A stretch of 64,000 nt of DNA from Oscillospiraceae bacterium (GTDB lineage: Bacteria > Bacillota > Clostridia > Oscillospirales > Ruminococcaceae): the NCBI GenBank assembly GCA_017505635.1, contig JAFVOU010000007.1, positions 1 to 64,000 on the forward strand, written 5' to 3'. Position numbers and translations under genes: made by a program. Under the pieces are notes generated by a model. It was not told the origin of the DNA, did no database searches, and saw only the letters and a program-made list of their open reading frames with translations. Of this stretch, positions 8,303 to 15,933 are shown one piece after another; within the stretch, counting starts at the first letter, position 1; each line of letters starts with the position of its first letter.

Positions 8303-9763
8303 ATGGGAAGATATAAAAAGCTGACAATTTTACATTCCAATGATATGCACGGCGACTTTACCGCCGAAAAACTGGACGAAAAGCTGACAGGTGGCGTAAG
8401 CATGCTGTCGGGTTATGTGGACAAGGTGCGCAGAGAAGAAAAAAACACCCTCTACTGCATTGCGGGGGATATGTTCCGCGGGTCAATTATCGACACCGAA
8501 TACAAGGGTTTAAGCACAATTGAAATTATGAACGCCCTTGCGCCTGATGTGGTTACAATAGGCAATCACGAAACCGATTACGGCATAGGGCATCTGCTGT
8601 TCCTTGAAAAATGTGCAAAATTCCCTATAATCAATGCAAATCTTTACATAAAAAGCAACTTTGCCCGCCTGTTTCAGCCCTATCTGATAAAGGAGATTGA
8701 CGGAATGAAAATCCTCTTTATCGGAGTTCTTACCGAAGAGGTTATGAATCAGACCAAAAAAGAGGATATTATCGGCAGCTTTGTGGATATACACGAGGCA
8801 GCAAAAGAGGTTGGCCGCATCTGCAACGCCTACCATGCTACAGATATCGATCTTACCGTGCTGCTTACCCACATAGGCTTTGAAGAAGACAAACGCCTTG
8901 CGGCAGAGCTTGATCCTGCATGGGGCGTGGATATCATCATCGGCGGTCACAGCCACACCTTTATCCAGCAGCCTGAAATTGTAAACGGCATTGCCATTGT
9001 TCAGGCAGGCACAGGCACCGACCAGATTGGCCGTTTTGACATTGAGGTGGACACCTACAACAACTGCATAGAAAGCTATGAGTGGAAAGCAGTCCCCATT
9101 GCCGAAGGCTGCCCAAGAGATGCAGATATAGAAAATATAATTAACGGCTACAAGGCACAGACAGACAAAAAATACGGCAGACCGATAACACGTTTTAAAC
9201 GGGAACTTACCCATCCTGCCAGAAATATGGAAACCGAACTGGGCGGTCTGGTGGCGGATATAATAAAGGAAAGTCTTGGTGTGGATATAGCACTGTTCGG
9301 CAGCGGCAGTATACGCAGAACACGCATGGGACCAATGGTGGTTTATCAGGACTTTATCGAATGCTTTGCCTACGATGACCCGCAGTATATGCTGGCAGTA
9401 ACAGGGGCACAGCTTAAAAGAATGCTTATGTTTATGCTGCGGGACGAAACCTGGCAGGGCGACCACTGCGAGTTTTATCAGCTGTCCAAAGGTTTGAAGG
9501 TGGTTTACGACAAGGCGAAAAGAGAGATGCTGGAATTTACTTTTGAAGGTGAAGCTATAGCTGACGACAGGCTGCTAAGGGTATGTATACAGAAATTCCA
9601 CTATCTCAACTTTGACGAGTTTTTCAGCGTACCGCTGGCAGAGGTTGCAGCAAACAAAAAGCCTGTTGTAGTCTCCACATCCACAAACGATATACTGGAA
9701 GAATACTTTATGGCGCATCAGCAGCTTGACCGCCAGCTTGACGGCAGGCTGACACTGATATAA
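8303..9763 (+). CDS. 5'-nucleotidase/metallophosphatase, no signal peptide
   Basis: A 486-residue protein of the UshA/CpdB-like family. The N-terminal metallophosphatase domain has the expected metal motifs: SNDMHGDF near residue 11, GDMFRG, GNHETDYG, LLTHIGFEED and GGHSHTF. The C-terminal 5'-nucleotidase domain (about 290-486) has GGLVADIIKE and GSGSIRRTRMG, where substrate contacts lie in the family. Such enzymes hydrolyse nucleotides, 2',3'-cyclic nucleotides or nucleotide sugars and are usually exported. This one starts MGRYKKLTILHSND with no leader, so it should be cytoplasmic. AAAGGGGCGGC precedes the ATG. It sits between lipoprotein genes in the unknown cluster. Confidence 0.85.
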   Translation: MGRYKKLTILHSNDMHGDFTAEKLDEKLTGGVSMLSGYVDKVRREEKNTLYCIAGDMFRGSIIDTEYKGLSTIEIMNALAPDVVTIGNHETDYGIGHLLFLEKCAKFPIINANLYIKSNFARLFQPYLIKEIDGMKILFIGVLTEEVMNQTKKEDIIGSFVDIHEAAKEVGRICNAYHATDIDLTVLLTHIGFEEDKRLAAELDPAWGVDIIIGGHSHTFIQQPEIVNGIAIVQAGTGTDQIGRFDIEVDTYNNCIESYEWKAVPIAEGCPRDADIENIINGYKAQTDKKYGRPITRFKRELTHPARNMETELGGLVADIIKESLGVDIALFGSGSIRRTRMGPMVVYQDFIECFAYDDPQYMLAVTGAQLKRMLMFMLRDETWQGDHCEFYQLSKGLKVVYDKAKREMLEFTFEGEAIADDRLLRVCIQKFHYLNFDEFFSVPLAEVAANKKPVVVSTSTNDILEEYFMAHQQLDRQLDGRLTLI

Positions 9764-9879
9764 AGCACAAAACAAGACAAAGAACAAAAAAGGGAATGTT
9801 ATCTGCAAAAAAACATACCCAAAAAAGTTTACAGCAACTTTATTGACATAAAATCAATATCAACAAGGGAGACGAAATT

Positions 9880-11718
9880 ATGAAAAAATTGTTATCAATT
9901 ATTATTGCTCTGGCAATGATGCTGTCTCTTGCTGCTTGCGGCAGCAGCACCCCTGCACCCGAAGACACAGGCGGCGAGCAGCAGAATGAACAGCAGGGCG
10001 GCACCCATCAGAACGGTGAACTGACACAGACAGAAAAGGAAAAACTGGTTTCAACAGTGCTCAATCTGTCTGCTTTCGGCAAAGACAGCGAAGACAACCC
10101 TTACAAATGGCTGGTGCTTGATGTCGACACAGAAAACAAAAAAGCACTGCTGATTATGGACGGCTATATTGACACTATGTATATGTTTGCAGACGATGAA
10201 GTGCATACATGGGAAAACAGTCAGATAAGAGAATATCTTAATTTTCAGCCAAATATGGATGTAATGTTTACTGCCGAAGAACAGGAATTTATCCTCGAAA
10301 CAGCCGTATCAAACCCTGCAAACCCAAAAACAGGCGTTTCTTCCGGTAAAGACACAACAGACAGACTGTTCCTCCTCAGTGCACAGGAAATGGAAAAATA
10401 CTTTGAAAATCCGGAAGACCGTGTGGTTTATGATGCGGAGGGCAACCCTGTTGGCCAGTACCTGCGCACAGCAGGCGGGGAAGAAAGCTACTTTGCAATG
10501 ATTATACAGGACAACAGCGGCGAAATTGACTATAACGGCAGCTATGGCTACTCCGGTGCTTACGCTATCCGCCCTGCAATGTGGGTGGATGTTTCCGGTG
10601 CGGATTTATCCGTGCAGCCAAATGCAAAACCATCACAGTCATCTGAAACAGACGTACAGCTTGGCACACTGCAGATTTTTGACAAATCAGCCATTACTGC
10701 CATCAGAATTGAAGGCGAAAACAGCGGAGTGCTGAATGACCGCCAACCTGCCACAACAGGTATTTGCAGCGTTTTTGAACATGACGAATGGGTACAGTTT
10801 TATCCTGTGGGTGATGCTGAAGAAATAGATATATACTATTTAGCCCATGATGAAAAAGCTGATTACAGTAAAGTTGAAGCTGAATGGGTGTACGAAAATG
10901 GTGTATTTTTCACGCGCCTTTATAATCAGAAAAATGAATCATTCCCTGACGGCTACTGGGGAGCTACATATGTAGACCGGGATATGAAAACCGGATATTT
11001 CGACCTGGTTTTCACATCAGGCGGAAAAATAGTGGCAGTTATGACAATTCAGGTGTTTGAAGAGGATGGTCTGCAGAATTACACAGATGCAGAACTTATC
11101 GCTCTTAACGACGGCACAGCAACTGCTGAAACAGTAAAGGAACAGGCTGCAACCGAAAAAGAACAGCCAAAAGCAGAAGGCGGCATGGACCTTGCAGGAT
11201 TTATGGGCACAAAGACGGGTAAATTCTACAGTCAGTTTACAGACGAAAAAATGTATATGAAGTACGAAACTGTAATGGATGGTATGACAATGACCGTTAT
11301 CTCTGCCACAAAGGGCGATAAAGTTTATTCCGAAAGCATTGTGGACGGCGTAAGCAGCGGCGTTACAATTATGGACGGAGAAAAAATGTATGTTATTGAT
11401 CACGCAAGCAAAATGATTATCACAATGGCGCTTAATACAGATGCTATGACAATCGCAAACACAATCGTGGAAGAAAGTGACGTTGATATGGGTGACCTTG
11501 TAAAAGGCACAAAGGAAATTGACGGCAAAAAATATGACACAGAAGAATGGCTTGTGGAGGGAGAAAGCGCAGTGATGTGCTTTGACGGCAACGACCTTAA
11601 ATATATGATTTCCACAATTGACGGTATGGAGATGGTTATCAAGGTTGTGGAAATTTCCAATAAGGTTGATGATAAGCTGTTTGAACTTCCAAGCGGATAT
11701 ACACAATTTGCAATGTAA
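9880..11718 (+). CDS. Lipoprotein with DUF6273-like and LolA-like regions
   Basis: A 612-residue lipoprotein (LAAC, Cys20) with a Gly/Gln/Glu-rich tether. Residues ~77-237 carry the pattern of DUF6273: YKWLVLDV, WENSQIREYLN, DRLFLLSAQE, a QYLRT segment and YAIRPAMWVDV. A middle region (~265-400) is beta-rich. The last ~185 residues (YSQFTDEKMYMKYETVM onward, ending KLFELPSGY) resemble LolA/LppX-type lipoprotein-carrier or DUF4412-like domains. Function is unknown for such proteins in Firmicutes. GGGAG precedes the ATG. The upstream 116-bp gap could hold its own promoter. Confidence 0.7.
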   Translation: MKKLLSIIIALAMMLSLAACGSSTPAPEDTGGEQQNEQQGGTHQNGELTQTEKEKLVSTVLNLSAFGKDSEDNPYKWLVLDVDTENKKALLIMDGYIDTMYMFADDEVHTWENSQIREYLNFQPNMDVMFTAEEQEFILETAVSNPANPKTGVSSGKDTTDRLFLLSAQEMEKYFENPEDRVVYDAEGNPVGQYLRTAGGEESYFAMIIQDNSGEIDYNGSYGYSGAYAIRPAMWVDVSGADLSVQPNAKPSQSSETDVQLGTLQIFDKSAITAIRIEGENSGVLNDRQPATTGICSVFEHDEWVQFYPVGDAEEIDIYYLAHDEKADYSKVEAEWVYENGVFFTRLYNQKNESFPDGYWGATYVDRDMKTGYFDLVFTSGGKIVAVMTIQVFEEDGLQNYTDAELIALNDGTATAETVKEQAATEKEQPKAEGGMDLAGFMGTKTGKFYSQFTDEKMYMKYETVMDGMTMTVISATKGDKVYSESIVDGVSSGVTIMDGEKMYVIDHASKMIITMALNTDAMTIANTIVEESDVDMGDLVKGTKEIDGKKYDTEEWLVEGESAVMCFDGNDLKYMISTIDGMEMVIKVVEISNKVDDKLFELPSGYTQFAM

Positions 11719-11777
11719 AAAATGTAGTATCAAGAGTAAGCGACAAACAACTTTTAACGGGAAAAGGAGAAAATGAT

Positions 11778-12386
11778 ATGAAAAAGCTCGTTTATACAAT
11801 TGCGATAATGCTGCTGGCCTTTTCCCTTACCGCCTGTGTTACCATAAATGTGGTTGCGCCTGAAGGCGAAGCACAAAAAGAACAGCAGACAGAAAACACC
11901 CAGCAAAGCACACAGCAGGAACCACAGGTGCAGCAGCCTGTGCAGACACCTGCAGGCACAGAAACGGAAAACACAGAAAGTTCTGCAGAAAAAACACAGC
12001 AGCCACAGCAAAGCTATGAAGAACTGGAACAGCTTTACAGCATCTGGTCACAGCTTGTGGGATACTGGAATGCTGCCGAAAACCACTTTGCACTGGTGGA
12101 TATGATGGATAGCCACACCGCCTGCTTTGCCGACGGTATGTGGGAGACGGAATATTACCGTGAATGTATTGTGGCACAGCTGTACAAAGACGGCGAACAA
12201 CAGCTGTGGGCGGTGATAAACACAGACGGCACACAGGAAAATGTGCTGATAGATTACAGCGGTATTGAACAGGACGGAAAAATAAGGATAAAAATTGGCG
12301 AAGATGAGTGGCGGCAGTATATGTTTGCAGGCAACACAATGGACGAAGCCTATCAGACATACTGCGACAACACCTACGGCGGATAA
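11778..12386 (+). CDS. Small Gln-rich lipoprotein
   Basis: A 202-residue predicted lipoprotein with signal MKKLVYTIAIMLLAFSLTAC, the Cys at 20. Residues ~30-85 are low-complexity, rich in Gln, Thr, Glu and Pro, consistent with a cell-wall-spanning tether. The C-terminal ~110 residues (SIWSQLVGYWNAAENHFALV onward) form a compact domain with a lipocalin-like alternation of strands that I cannot name. AAAAGGAGAAAATGAT precedes the ATG. The next zinc-ribbon membrane gene starts 23 bp after its stop, so the two are probably cotranscribed. Confidence 0.7.
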   Translation: MKKLVYTIAIMLLAFSLTACVTINVVAPEGEAQKEQQTENTQQSTQQEPQVQQPVQTPAGTETENTESSAEKTQQPQQSYEELEQLYSIWSQLVGYWNAAENHFALVDMMDSHTACFADGMWETEYYRECIVAQLYKDGEQQLWAVINTDGTQENVLIDYSGIEQDGKIRIKIGEDEWRQYMFAGNTMDEAYQTYCDNTYGG

Positions 12387-12409
12387 TTACAGAAAAAGAG
12401 GTGAATTTT

Positions 12410-13123
12410 ATGGCAAAAATCTGTAAACAGTGTGGCAGTGAAATAGAACAGGGCAAAAAATTCTGTACCGAATGCGGTGCTTCTGCGGCTGAAGCAGTGG
12501 AAAAAGAAATTCCAAAAGCAGATAACTCACAGAAATACACATATACACAGACACAGCAGACATATACACAACAGCCACAGTCTGCTGACCCTGATGCACC
12601 TCCGCCAAAGGGCAGCAAATACGAGGTGGTTACAACAAAAGAATTTATCGGCATATCACTGCTTATGCTGATACCTGTTGTGAACATTGTGCTGCTTATC
12701 GTGTGGTCACTGGGCGGCTGCAGAAAAATCAACAAGCGCAATATGGCAAGAGCTTCGCTTATTATGATGGTTATCACACTTATCATAAGCCTGATTGTGG
12801 GTATGGCGGTTAAGGCACTGTTTAACAAAGCTCTGGAAGAAGCGGGACTAAGCTTTGAAAACGGACAGTTTGTTGTGGAGGAAAACAGCGACAGCGAAAT
12901 TGGCAGGCTGCTTGGAACAATCTCCGACTTCAAAAACGGAGAAATGACACCTGAGGATATTGCAGGTCTGCTTGGGGCTGTAACAGGCGAAGAGTTTGAC
13001 ACAAGCCAGTTTGAAGAAATGCTCGGCAGTATAACAGGTGAAGATGGGCAGATAGATATGTCACAGCTGGAAGAAATACTGGGGCAGCTTGAAGAGATAA
13101 GCGGCGAAGGAGCGGAAGAGTAA
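12410..13123 (+). CDS. Membrane protein with N-terminal zinc ribbon
   Basis: A 237-residue protein. It opens with a zinc ribbon (CKQCGSEIEQGKKFCTECG, residues 4-22), then a Gln/Thr/Pro-rich linker. Two hydrophobic segments follow at about 83-103 and 118-138, separated by GGCRKINKRNMARAS, and then a long acidic tail with EEMLG and EEILG-like repeats. This resembles zinc-ribbon membrane proteins widespread in Clostridia. A longer in-frame start at 12308 would overlap the upstream lipoprotein; AGAGGTG is spaced correctly for the ATG at 12410. It is the last gene of the cluster and is followed by a strong hairpin. Confidence 0.75.
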   Translation: MAKICKQCGSEIEQGKKFCTECGASAAEAVEKEIPKADNSQKYTYTQTQQTYTQQPQSADPDAPPPKGSKYEVVTTKEFIGISLLMLIPVVNIVLLIVWSLGGCRKINKRNMARASLIMMVITLIISLIVGMAVKALFNKALEEAGLSFENGQFVVEENSDSEIGRLLGTISDFKNGEMTPEDIAGLLGAVTGEEFDTSQFEEMLGSITGEDGQIDMSQLEEILGQLEEISGEGAEE

Positions 13124-13191
13124 AGATATGTCATATGGCTTGATAGAATAAAAATTTTTTAGCGACATGTTCCTTGTATAATATAAGCAAA

Positions 13192-13225
13192 GGAGTTATC
13201 CTGCCATTTGCGGCAGGATAACTCC
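13192..13225 (+). terminator. Perfect 14-bp hairpin downstream of cluster
   Basis: GGAGTTATCCTGCC and its exact complement enclose a 6-base loop, followed by ATATTTTTAT. This is a likely terminator for the lipoprotein/zinc-ribbon cluster. The T-run is interrupted, so efficiency is uncertain. Confidence 0.6.
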
Positions 13226-13272
13226 ATATTTTTATACATTCACTGTCGGTTTTATTTGAATTATTTTGTTTT

Positions 13273-13302
13273 TAATTGTTTGCGTTATGACTATCCGCAC
13301 CA
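13273..13302. repeat. Left copy of ~30-bp imperfect direct repeat
   Basis: The core TTTGCGTTATGACT, flanked by TTAATTG and ATCCGCACC, recurs near 15934-15963 with about 27 of 30 matching positions in the same orientation. The two copies bracket a stretch of integrase, repressor and recombinase remnants, as expected of attachment-site or element-end repeats. Confidence 0.5.
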
Positions 13303-13306
13303 AAAG

Positions 13307-13340
13307 ACGGGTTTAATGGGAACATTGAGCCCGTTTTTTT
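13307..13340 (+). terminator. Hairpin terminator before integrase remnant
   Basis: ACGGGTTTAATG pairs with CATTGAGCCCGT (two G-T pairs) over a short loop and is followed by seven T. It reads as a rho-independent terminator on the + strand, blocking transcription into the integrase remnant from the left. Confidence 0.55.
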
Positions 13341-13347
13341 ATCCACT

Positions 13348-13377
13348 TGCATTAGATTTTTCGTCGAATCTAGTGCA
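13348..13377. repeat. Inverted repeat upstream of integrase remnant
   Basis: TGCATTAGATT and AATCTAGTGCA form an 11-bp inverted repeat with one mismatch around an 8-base spacer, 17 bp before the integrase start codon. It may be a recombinase core site or an operator; neither is shown. Confidence 0.4.
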
Positions 13378-13393
13378 GGTCGGAGGGATAAAA

Positions 13394-13891
13394 ATGAACG
13401 AAAAACAGTATACTTTGGCACAGGCAATATAGTTTTTTGTAAGGCACAGCGAGATAAAAGGATTGGCAAAAGACACCATAAAATCCTACAGACTTTACAC
13501 AACCAAGTTCGCAGAATGGATAGGGGAAGAAACCCCGCTGTCTGACATAACCATCAATGATATTGAGGAGTATATGGAATACAAAAGGCTTGGTGGCAAC
13601 AAGGCTGTTTCTGTAGCAACCAATGTCCGCAATCTCCGCTGTTTTTTCAATTTCTGTTCCAAAAGAAAGATGATGGAACATTTGGAAATCATAATGCCAA
13701 GATACGAAAAAGAACTTAAAGAACCTTATTCAGATTATGAAATGGCTCTGCTGTTGGTTAAACCAAAAGGAGACAGTTGGACAGAATACAGAAATTGGGC
13801 GATGGTCAACTATTTCTTTGCAACGGGACAGCGGTTATCCACAGTTATACACATCAGAGTCAAGGATGTAGACCTTGTAAGCAAAAGACTG
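13394..13891 (+). pseudogene. Tyrosine recombinase remnant with in-frame TAG
   Basis: With a good RBS (CGGAGGGATAAAA) the frame opens MNEKQYTLAQAI, meets TAG at 13430-13432, and continues in the same frame as FFVRHSEIKGLAKDTIKSY. This is the SAM-like core-binding domain of phage-type integrases. The frame runs into the catalytic domain (YFFATGQRLSTVIHIRVKDVD, containing the first catalytic Arg), then homology stops near 13891 and unrelated sequence follows. The HxxR and Tyr motifs are absent. A TTG at 13463 could restart translation, but the missing C-terminus means no active recombinase. It marks a former integrative element. Confidence 0.75.
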
Positions 13892-13892
13892 T

Positions 13893-14200
13893 TGGTTTGC
13901 TGTGGCTGTAAACAATCAGCTTTTCTTCACCATATTCATCATCTTCGAGGACAGCGGATGCTTCCTCCATTGTGCTTATTTCATCTTCGTGTTCCAACAG
14001 ATAGAAAGCTTTGTTGATTTCTTTTATATATTCACAGATAGACCTTACATTTGCGGAAATGCCGTAGTCAGATTTATCATTTCCGCTGTTACTCGTTTGT
14101 TTTCATCGGTGTTTTTCAGCAGATATTGCATAACAAAGAAAGGCTTCATCTTCTGATTGTCTCTTTTGCCTTTTGCGGAATTGTTCGGTTCTTTAGCCAA
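13893..14200 (-). pseudogene. WYL-type regulator N-terminal fragment, frameshifted
   Basis: Reading leftward from a TTG at 14200 behind AGAGGTG, the frame gives MAKEPNNSAKGKRDNQKMKP and FFVMQYLLKNTDENKRVTAE. It then needs a frame change near 14070 to continue as YGISANVRSICEYIKEINKA and FYLLEHEDE. This is the N-terminal HTH part of WYL-domain regulators found in Clostridial mobile elements. The WYL domain itself is missing: the sequence runs into the truncated integrase. It is a decayed regulator, fused head-on to another remnant by deletion. Confidence 0.6.
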
Positions 14201-14301
14201 AGTAATCACCTCTAAATCATTATATCATACAAATCAAACAGATAAAAATGAAACTATTAACACTAAAAATATAGTAATAATGTTAATAGTTTGAGTATGT
14301 C

Positions 14302-14631
14302 TTATTTTAATGATTGAAGATAGACCGCAAGTAAGTTTAGGGCGGTTTCTTTTTCTTTTGGAGAGCATTCATTCAGCTGTTGCCACAGTTCTTCCTGTTT
14401 TGCGGAAATGGAGATATTGTCTTCGGTCAGGATTTCATCAGGAGTAATGTGTAATGCTTTGCAGATGCGCAAAACAGTTTCGGTGCGCATATTTACAGAG
14501 CCTCTTTCAATATCTGCATAGGTTCTGTCAGATAAGCCTGACTTTTCTGCAACCTCTGCCTGAGTCATACCTTTCTTTTTTCTTATATCAAGCAATTTGT
14601 TGCCAATAGAATGCAAATCAAAAACAAGCAT
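14302..14631 (-). CDS. XRE-family repressor
   Basis: A 109-residue protein with a complete N-terminal HTH_3 domain: IGNKLLDIRKKKGMTQAEVA, then KSGLSDRTYADIERG and VLRICKALHITPDEIL. A short helical C-terminal region (EELWQQLNECSPKEKETALN) may serve dimerisation. AGGAGG precedes the ATG. It is transcribed leftward, divergent from the 57-residue HTH gene. The region between holds palindromic AGTTCCTGT sites overlapping a strong promoter, the classical layout of a mobile-element repressor controlling itself and the opposing gene. It is intact, unlike the surrounding remnants. Confidence 0.85.
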   Translation of the reverse strand: MLVFDLHSIGNKLLDIRKKKGMTQAEVAEKSGLSDRTYADIERGSVNMRTETVLRICKALHITPDEILTEDNISISAKQEELWQQLNECSPKEKETALNLLAVYLQSLK

Positions 14632-14675
14632 CTTTCTTCCTCCTAAATGCTTAATTAGCGCTTATATAAGAATTA

Positions 14676-14740
14676 TAGTTCCTGTTTGGATTGACAAACA
14701 GGAACTAATCTACTACAATTATAGGTAGAATAGTTCCTGT
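14676..14740. promoter_or_regulatory. Divergent promoter with three repressor half-sites
   Basis: TAGTTCCTGTTTG (14676-14688) and CAAACAGGAACTA (14695-14707) form a perfect 13-bp inverted repeat; TAGTTCCTGT recurs at 14731-14740. TTGACA (14691-14696) and TACAAT (14714-14719), 17 bp apart, make a near-consensus rightward promoter embedded in the palindrome. TATAAT on the opposite strand (14673-14678) may serve the leftward repressor gene. The XRE protein is the obvious ligand (inference). Confidence 0.7.
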
Positions 14741-14758
14741 CGAAAGGAGGTTTTAACC

Positions 14759-14932
14759 ATGAGTGACAGCATGGGAACAAAAGAAGCTTCAGAATTATGG
14801 GGATATTCCCAATCCACTATAAGTAAATGGTGTAGAGAAGGGCTTATTAAAGGAGTTAACCAAGACTCTAAAGGGAGCCCAGGGCATATTCCTAAAAATG
14901 CAGAATGCCCAAAGAAAACAAAAAACAGGTAG
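14759..14932 (+). CDS. 57-residue HTH (excisionase/MerR-like) protein
   Basis: A 57-codon gene behind GAAAGGAGGTTTTAACC. The product includes MGTKEASELWGYSQSTISKW and CREGLIKGVNQDSKGSPGHI. The pattern (helper helix, GYSxSTISKWCREG turn, then GLI and Pro) is that of HTH_17/MerR-like DNA-binding domains used by excisionases and small Clostridial element proteins. It uses the TTGACA/TACAAT promoter controlled by the XRE sites and is followed 28 bp later by the membrane-protein gene. It is short enough to be missed by standard calling. It could be an excisionase for the broken integrase or a local activator. Confidence 0.7.
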   Translation: MSDSMGTKEASELWGYSQSTISKWCREGLIKGVNQDSKGSPGHIPKNAECPKKTKNR

Positions 14933-14960
14933 GTACTGAATGACATAAAGGAAAACTCAA

Positions 14961-15416
14961 ATGACATCAAACAACACAAAAAAAGACATCTTATTTTTAA
15001 TATGCAATGTCGTTATACCTTTGCTAATAGGTGCTTATATCTACATCTATATAAGCAAAGATTCATATTTTGGAAACTTTGTACGTCATTTCATTTCAAT
15101 TTCAACAAATGAAACTAAAACATTGTTCAGATTTTTAATGAAAAATTGGGGTGGAGATTTTTTGTGGGCGTATGCTCTGTTTTTTGCTTTATGCTTTTCC
15201 ATGTATCCAGCAGGTTTTATGATAAAAAAATCATCTTTATATACAATAGCATGCTCAGTATTTGTAGAGTCATTACAACTAATACAAGTTGATTTTATAA
15301 AGTGTGGTACGTTTGATGTATTGGATATCATAATCGAGTTGTTTGCTGTTTTGGTTGGTGTAATTGTTTTTAAAAGCTATATGTATTTAATCAGAAAGGA
15401 TAACAAATATGAGTAA
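14961..15416 (+). CDS. VanZ-like small membrane protein
   Basis: A 151-residue protein with four hydrophobic segments (about 10-29, 65-85, 90-110 and 123-142). Between them sit WGGDFLWAYALFFALCFSMY and GTFDVLDIIIELFAVLVG. The conserved order (D.LWAYAL, E..Q, G.FD..D) resembles VanZ-like membrane proteins, though the match is by eye only. AAAGGAAAACTCAA precedes the ATG. The last 8 bases overlap the next gene. It lies in the XRE-controlled rightward unit and is A+T-richer than the genes outside the element. The role is unknown. Confidence 0.6.
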   Translation: MTSNNTKKDILFLICNVVIPLLIGAYIYIYISKDSYFGNFVRHFISISTNETKTLFRFLMKNWGGDFLWAYALFFALCFSMYPAGFMIKKSSLYTIACSVFVESLQLIQVDFIKCGTFDVLDIIIELFAVLVGVIVFKSYMYLIRKDNKYE

Positions 15417-15609
15417 CAACAATAAAAGTAATAACAATAATAACAAAAATTTTAAAGATACACTTGCAATTATAATTGTAATTGCTTTTGTAGTAATTTT
15501 TGCATTTTCAAGTTGTAGTAGCGCAGGGAATAAATATGATGTAGCTCATGACCCTGATGGTTTTTTAGGTTATAGTGATGACTTTTGGGAATGGCAATCA
15601 AAACAGTAG
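15409..15609 (+). CDS. 66-residue Asn-rich membrane or lipoprotein peptide
   Basis: A 66-residue product. It starts with a run of Asn/Lys/Ser, followed by one hydrophobic helix (LAIIIVIAFVVIFAFSSC) ending in a Ser-Ser-Cys that could serve as a weak lipobox. A short acidic tail, HDPDGFLGYSDDFWEWQSKQ, follows. AGAAAGGATAACAAAT precedes the ATG, and the start overlaps the upstream membrane gene by 8 bp, implying translational coupling. A strong terminator follows. I do not recognise the family. It may be accessory to the VanZ-like protein. Confidence 0.55.
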   Translation: MSNNNKSNNNNNKNFKDTLAIIIVIAFVVIFAFSSCSSAGNKYDVAHDPDGFLGYSDDFWEWQSKQ

Positions 15610-15653
15610 CCGTTGCTGTTATATCCGATAGGAGAAACTTTTTATACAACAAA

Positions 15654-15702
15654 ATCAGACTGTTAACAGTAATAGTAAACTGTTAACAGTCTGATTCTTT
15701 TT
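15654..15702 (+). terminator. 18-bp perfect hairpin terminator
   Basis: AATCAGACTGTTAACAGT and its exact complement (15680-15697) around an 8-base loop, then CTTTTTTA. This ends the XRE-controlled rightward unit of the element. Confidence 0.8.
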
Positions 15703-15711
15703 TATACACAT

Positions 15712-15930
15712 CATTCCAAAAGAGAAATGTACTTGTAAACTGTGGTTCTGCTCAAATTGCAAACTCTTGCAAATTCTGAAATGTTCAACTGCTTTGCTTT
15801 GTATGCGGGATAATGTCTGCAGAAAATCTGTGGTATGTCCTCTTTAGTCACCTGCGGTCTGCCTATTTTGCACCTTTAAGCTTGGCGTTCTGCATACCTG
15901 ACTTAACCCTTGCTCTGATTATCATATTAT
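15712..15930 (-). pseudogene. Serine recombinase C-terminal fragment
   Basis: Leftward translation gives IIRARVKSGMQNAKLKGAK, then a stop. One frame shift restores KIGRPQVTKEDIPQIF, and further on LNISEFARVCNLSRTTVYKY and ISLLE. This is the end of a resolvase/invertase: the GRP linker and the HTH with SRTTVYKY. The catalytic domain is absent, and the fragment begins exactly beside the right copy of the 30-bp repeat. It is non-functional and records a recombination junction. Confidence 0.7.
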
Positions 15931-15933
15931 TGT

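Noticed and set aside
8510-9466. A 318-codon - strand frame opposite the 5'-nucleotidase gene
   Set aside because: The + strand frame shows all metal motifs of the family; the antisense frame shows none.
12308-12409. N-terminal extension of the zinc-ribbon membrane protein
   Set aside because: It would overlap the preceding lipoprotein gene by 79 bp, and the good RBS is at 12397-12403, directly before the ATG at 12410.
13348-13377. tRNA-like TCGAATC near the integrase, suggesting a tRNA attachment site
   Set aside because: No acceptor stem, D-arm or anticodon arm can be formed; it is better explained as a short inverted repeat.
13902-14156. A possible 84-residue + strand protein with hydrophobic segments
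   Set aside because: It is the complement of the WYL-regulator fragment, which matches a known family on the - strand.
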